From assembly GCF_004103825.1 (NCBI RefSeq), contig NZ_RYFI01000016.1, positions 1-64,000 on the forward strand: a stretch of 64,000 bases of DNA, written 5' to 3'. Below, piece by piece: positions 61,083 to 64,000 of this stretch. The notes beneath the pieces were generated by a model that worked only from the letters and a program-made list of their open reading frames with translations, was not told the DNA's origin and ran no database searches. The DNA is from Hansschlegelia zhihuaiae. Lineage in GTDB: Bacteria > Pseudomonadota > Alphaproteobacteria > Rhizobiales > Methylopilaceae. Positions within the stretch are counted from its first letter, which is position 1. The number at the start of each line of letters is the position of its first letter. The translations under genes and the position numbers were made by a program.

Positions 61083-62582
61083 ATGTACCCCAAGCCACAG
61101 CCTTTGCTTCGACCGAACAGCTATGCGTTCGAGACGCTCCCGCTGGTGCGGCCCACAGGGTTCCGAGAATACGACGCGCGCTGGCGCTTCCCGGACGAGA
61201 TCAACTCGATGGGCGCGCACGCGCTCGGTCTCGGACTTGGCACGCTCGTTCATGAACTCGCGGTGCGTCCGGACGTCGTCGTCGGCCATGATTTCCGCGC
61301 CTATTCGGCGTCCATCAAGCACGCGCTGGTCACGGGGCTGATCCAGGGTGGAATGCGCGTCCGCGACATCGGCCTCGCGCTTTCCCCAATGGCCTACTTC
61401 GCGCAGTTCGAGCTCGACTGTCCCTGCGTCGCGATGGTGACGGCCTCGCACAACGAGAACGGATGGACCGGCGTGAAGATGGGCGCCGACCGACCGCTGA
61501 CCTTCGGGCCCGACGAGATGGCGCGGCTGAAGACGATCGTGCTGGAGGGAGCCTTCGTGGCGCGCCCCGACGGGGCGTACTCGCACGTTCCGGATCTCGC
61601 AGACCGGTATCTCGCCGATCTCGCCAGGCGTCCGCGCGTCTCACGCCGGCTGAGGGTGGTCGCGGCCGGCGGCAACGGCACCGCCGGGGCTTTCGCGCCG
61701 GGGATTCTCGAAGCGCTCGGCTGCGAGGTCGTGCCGCTCGACTGCGAGCTCGACCACAGTTTTCCCCGCTACAATCCGAACCCCGAGGACATGGCGATGC
61801 TGCACGCCATCGCGGACAAGGTGCGGGAGACGGGGGCGGACGTGGGGCTCGGTTTCGACGGCGACGGCGACCGCTGCGGCGTCGTCGACGACCAGGGCGA
61901 CGAGATCTTCGCCGACAAGATCGGCGTCATGCTCGCGCGCGACCTCTCAAGGCTCCATCCCGGCGCTACCTTCGTGGTCGACGTCAAGTCCACCGGGCTG
62001 TTCGCGACCGACCCCGAACTCCTCCGGCAGAAGGTCCGGGCTGATTACTGGAAGACCGGGCACTCGCACATAAAGCGCCGGGTTCGCGACCTCGGGGCGC
62101 TCGCAGGCTTCGAGAAGTCCGGCCACTTCTTCTTCAACGCGCCGATCGGGCGCGGTTATGACGACGGCATGCTGACCGCGATCGCGGTCATCGAGATGCT
62201 CGACCGCAATCCCGCCCGCTCCCTCTCGCAGCTCTACCAGGACCTGCCGCGCACCTGGGGCTCGCCCACCATGTCCCCGGCGTGCGACGACGACGTGAAA
62301 TATGGTGTGGTGGACCGCGTGATCCGGCGCTTCACAGAGATCCGCGCCGCCGGCGAGACCGTGGGCGGCATGGCGATCCGCGACCTCGTCACCGTGAATG
62401 GCGTTAGGGTCGTGACCGAGGACGGCACCTGGGGGCTGGTCCGCGCCTCGTCGAACAAGCCCGAACTCGTCGTCGTGGTCGAAAGCCCGGTGTCGGAGGC
62501 GAGGCTCCACGAGATGTTCGAGGGCGTCGACGGAGTGCTGCGCGAAAATCCCGAGGTGGGAGCTTACAACCAGACGATCTGA
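61083..62582 (+). CDS. Phosphomannomutase/phosphoglucomutase
   Basis: This 499-residue alpha-D-phosphohexomutase has the catalytic phosphoserine loop VTASHNENGWTGVK, metal loop GFDGDGDRCG, sugar loop FEKSGHFFF and a phosphate-binding C-terminal domain with RASSNKPELV. It interconverts hexose 1- and 6-phosphates for glycan precursors. ATG 61083 is preferred; an ATG at 61038 is also in frame. It converges with the beta-helix gene at 18 bases. Confidence 0.9.
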   Translation: MYPKPQPLLRPNSYAFETLPLVRPTGFREYDARWRFPDEINSMGAHALGLGLGTLVHELAVRPDVVVGHDFRAYSASIKHALVTGLIQGGMRVRDIGLALSPMAYFAQFELDCPCVAMVTASHNENGWTGVKMGADRPLTFGPDEMARLKTIVLEGAFVARPDGAYSHVPDLADRYLADLARRPRVSRRLRVVAAGGNGTAGAFAPGILEALGCEVVPLDCELDHSFPRYNPNPEDMAMLHAIADKVRETGADVGLGFDGDGDRCGVVDDQGDEIFADKIGVMLARDLSRLHPGATFVVDVKSTGLFATDPELLRQKVRADYWKTGHSHIKRRVRDLGALAGFEKSGHFFFNAPIGRGYDDGMLTAIAVIEMLDRNPARSLSQLYQDLPRTWGSPTMSPACDDDVKYGVVDRVIRRFTEIRAAGETVGGMAIRDLVTVNGVRVVTEDGTWGLVRASSNKPELVVVVESPVSEARLHEMFEGVDGVLRENPEVGAYNQTI

Positions 62583-62600
62583 AAGCCACGACGCGCGCCG

Positions 62601-64000
62601 TCAGCGCCGGGTAAGAGACCCGGAGCGCTCGAACCCGGTCGCTTTTTGGAAGCCCCCAAGGGTCTCGAAGCTGCGCGAGCCCGGGCGCCACGGGGCGCCA
62701 TAGAGGAAAGGCGAACTGTCGCGCGGCGCGGAATAGATGTTTCGGTCGATCGTGAGGCCCTGTTTTGCGGGATCGAGCGCGCCGCTCGCCTGCCCGCTAC
62801 TGTCGGCCGCCGCAACGCGCGGCCCAGTCTCGCTGGGATGGCGGCCGAAGAAGGCGTTGTCCCACCAGAAGGCCAGCTGGCGGCCTTTGTTGCCGGCGAC
62901 CACGTTCCTGCTGACCACGTGACCTCGATTGTAATAGTCGATCGCGACGCCGTCGAACTCCACGCGGCGGGGTCCCTGCTCCCTCAGCGCGACGCCGTCG
63001 CGGTTGTCGCGGATCAGGTTGTTGCGGATTGTGGCGCGGATGCTTTCCGCTACGGCGATCCCGCCGACCGCCCAGCCCGACGAGGGCGAGCCGACCGCTC
63101 CGGCTCCGTTGCCGATGAGGACGCTGTCCCTCACCGAGATGTCCCGGCTGATTTCGATGAACACGCCGCTGCCCTCGTTCTTCGAGAACAGGCTCTGGGT
63201 GACCTGAATGTCATGCGCGTCCAGATCGAACCACAGGCCGGGGCCGCCATTGCGGACGAAGGAGCACCGCCGGAACGCGCCGGGGCCATCGCGTGTCACC
63301 TTGACGCCCGCCGCCTCCCAGTCCCGGGAGAGCGGCTTCCAGGAATTACGTTCCCAGACCGTGTCTTCATTCAGGAAGTTTCGGCCTTCCGCGGAGCCGC
63401 CGACATGTCCGTTGTCGCGGATGACGCAGCGCCGGACCACGCCATGAACCGAGACGCCGACGCCGTTCATGCGTTCGACGGCGCAATCCTGGAGCAGATT
63501 TCGCTCGCCCGTGAGATCGATCGCCGGACGCTGCGGAAAATTGGCCGCGAAGCGGAACACGAAGCCGCTGAACGTGACGTCGGTGACGCCACGACCCCTC
63601 CGGATCGGATGCGGACCGACGAGGACCGGGCGGGTCGAAGTTTCGATCCGGCGTGTGGCCGGATCAGCGCCGTCGGCGAGCCAGAGGTAAAGCCGGCGCG
63701 CCTTGGCGTCGACTGCGAATAGGCCGGAGAACGGGCCGCCAAGGCGCGCGACCGGTGGCCGGAGCGCGGCGTCGCGGTCGCTCCAGCCTCGCCGCAGGCT
63801 GGCGAGGTCGGCAGTGGGAAGCAGCAGCACGCCGTCGGCCGCGACCTGTTCGGCCCGCCCCCATAGCGGCTCGTCGTCGGGGTAATGCTCAACCGGCGCT
63901 CCGTTCTGCGTGCCGATCGAGAACCGATAAGGAAATGGAGCGACATAGATGGGCTCGGCGCCGGGCGCGCGCTCGAAGCCGGAGAGCAGGTCGGCGCCCG
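62601..64000 (-). CDS. Right-handed beta-helix protein, N-terminus outside window
   Basis: The reading frame stays open to the window edge, so at least 466 residues are present and the start lies beyond 64000. Repeated Asn-rich coils, such as RCVIRDNGHVGGS, SLFSKNEGSGVFIEIS, TIRNNLIRDNRDGVAL and HVVSRNVVAGNKGRQ, show a parallel beta-helix as in polysaccharide lyases and C5-epimerases. WYx-type catalytic residues cannot be assigned. Beside a phosphohexomutase it may process an exopolysaccharide. Confidence 0.8.
   Translation of the reverse strand, partial: GADLLSGFERAPGAEPIYVAPFPYRFSIGTQNGAPVEHYPDDEPLWGRAEQVAADGVLLLPTADLASLRRGWSDRDAALRPPVARLGGPFSGLFAVDAKARRLYLWLADGADPATRRIETSTRPVLVGPHPIRRGRGVTDVTFSGFVFRFAANFPQRPAIDLTGERNLLQDCAVERMNGVGVSVHGVVRRCVIRDNGHVGGSAEGRNFLNEDTVWERNSWKPLSRDWEAAGVKVTRDGPGAFRRCSFVRNGGPGLWFDLDAHDIQVTQSLFSKNEGSGVFIEISRDISVRDSVLIGNGAGAVGSPSSGWAVGGIAVAESIRATIRNNLIRDNRDGVALREQGPRRVEFDGVAIDYYNRGHVVSRNVVAGNKGRQLAFWWDNAFFGRHPSETGPRVAAADSSGQASGALDPAKQGLTIDRNIYSAPRDSSPFLYGAPWRPGSRSFETLGGFQKATGFERSGSLTRR

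Overview
The window comes from a high-GC Gram-negative bacterium, most likely an alphaproteobacterium of the Hyphomicrobiales type. The reasons are its periplasmic nitrate reductase (napEFDABC), a cbb3 oxidase set (ccoNOQP, ccoI, ccoS), FixK/FNR-type boxes, the order MaoC-Pta / acetate kinase / FabI, and dense ATGA-coupled operons. I saw no rRNA, tRNA, CRISPR array, intact insertion sequence or phage gene. The species is not identified.

Layout. 0.2-1.6 kb: a chimeric gene joining a TonB-receptor plug, a HasA-like haem-binding segment and RTX repeats. 1.9-6 kb: a secreted-protein operon with its own ECF sigma and anti-sigma factor. 6.2-16.6 kb: an accessory catabolic island holding an NMT1-type ABC transporter with an embedded CCG-type Fe-S protein, a GntR regulator, RidA, a formamidase-like amidase, a second Tat-type binding protein, three split nitrile-hydratase/thiocyanate-hydrolase subunits in scnBAC order, and a LysR regulator. 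16.8-33.9 kb: a low-oxygen and nitrogen-oxide block with a response-regulator remnant, nap, cco, two NsrR repressors each beside a globin gene (truncated haemoglobin and flavohaemoglobin), and a DNR-like Crp/Fnr protein. 34-47.7 kb: a carbon-overflow block with rnk, phosphoketolase, an RbbA-type ABC exporter, TetR, PHA synthase, MaoC-Pta, a broken acetate kinase and FabI. 47.7-49 kb: small membrane or lipoprotein genes. 49-56.2 kb: a sugar/polysaccharide cluster with nucleotidyltransferase, C-methyltransferase, PIG-L deacetylase, glycosyltransferase, SDR, RmlC-like epimerase and an aminopeptidase-like protein. 56.6-64 kb: a Crp-family regulator, three LuxR-type regulators (two with degenerate receivers), a phosphohexomutase and a beta-helix protein that runs off the window.

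How the parts fit. Nap and cbb3 support respiration at low oxygen, and FNR-type boxes stand before both. NsrR-type operators stand before the globin genes that would detoxify NO made from nitrate. Phosphoketolase makes acetyl phosphate. With acetate kinase destroyed, Pta could send it to acetyl-CoA and so to PHA or fatty acids. The 6-16 kb island plausibly imports a small nitrile-like or cyanide-derived compound, hydrates or hydrolyses it, and releases ammonia and formate.

The strongest leads are the plug-HasA-RTX chimera, the scnBAC-like/formamidase/ABC/Fe-S island, and the acetate kinase lesion inside an otherwise intact acetyl-phosphate pathway. All functional statements are inferences from motifs and family memory; no database search was run.
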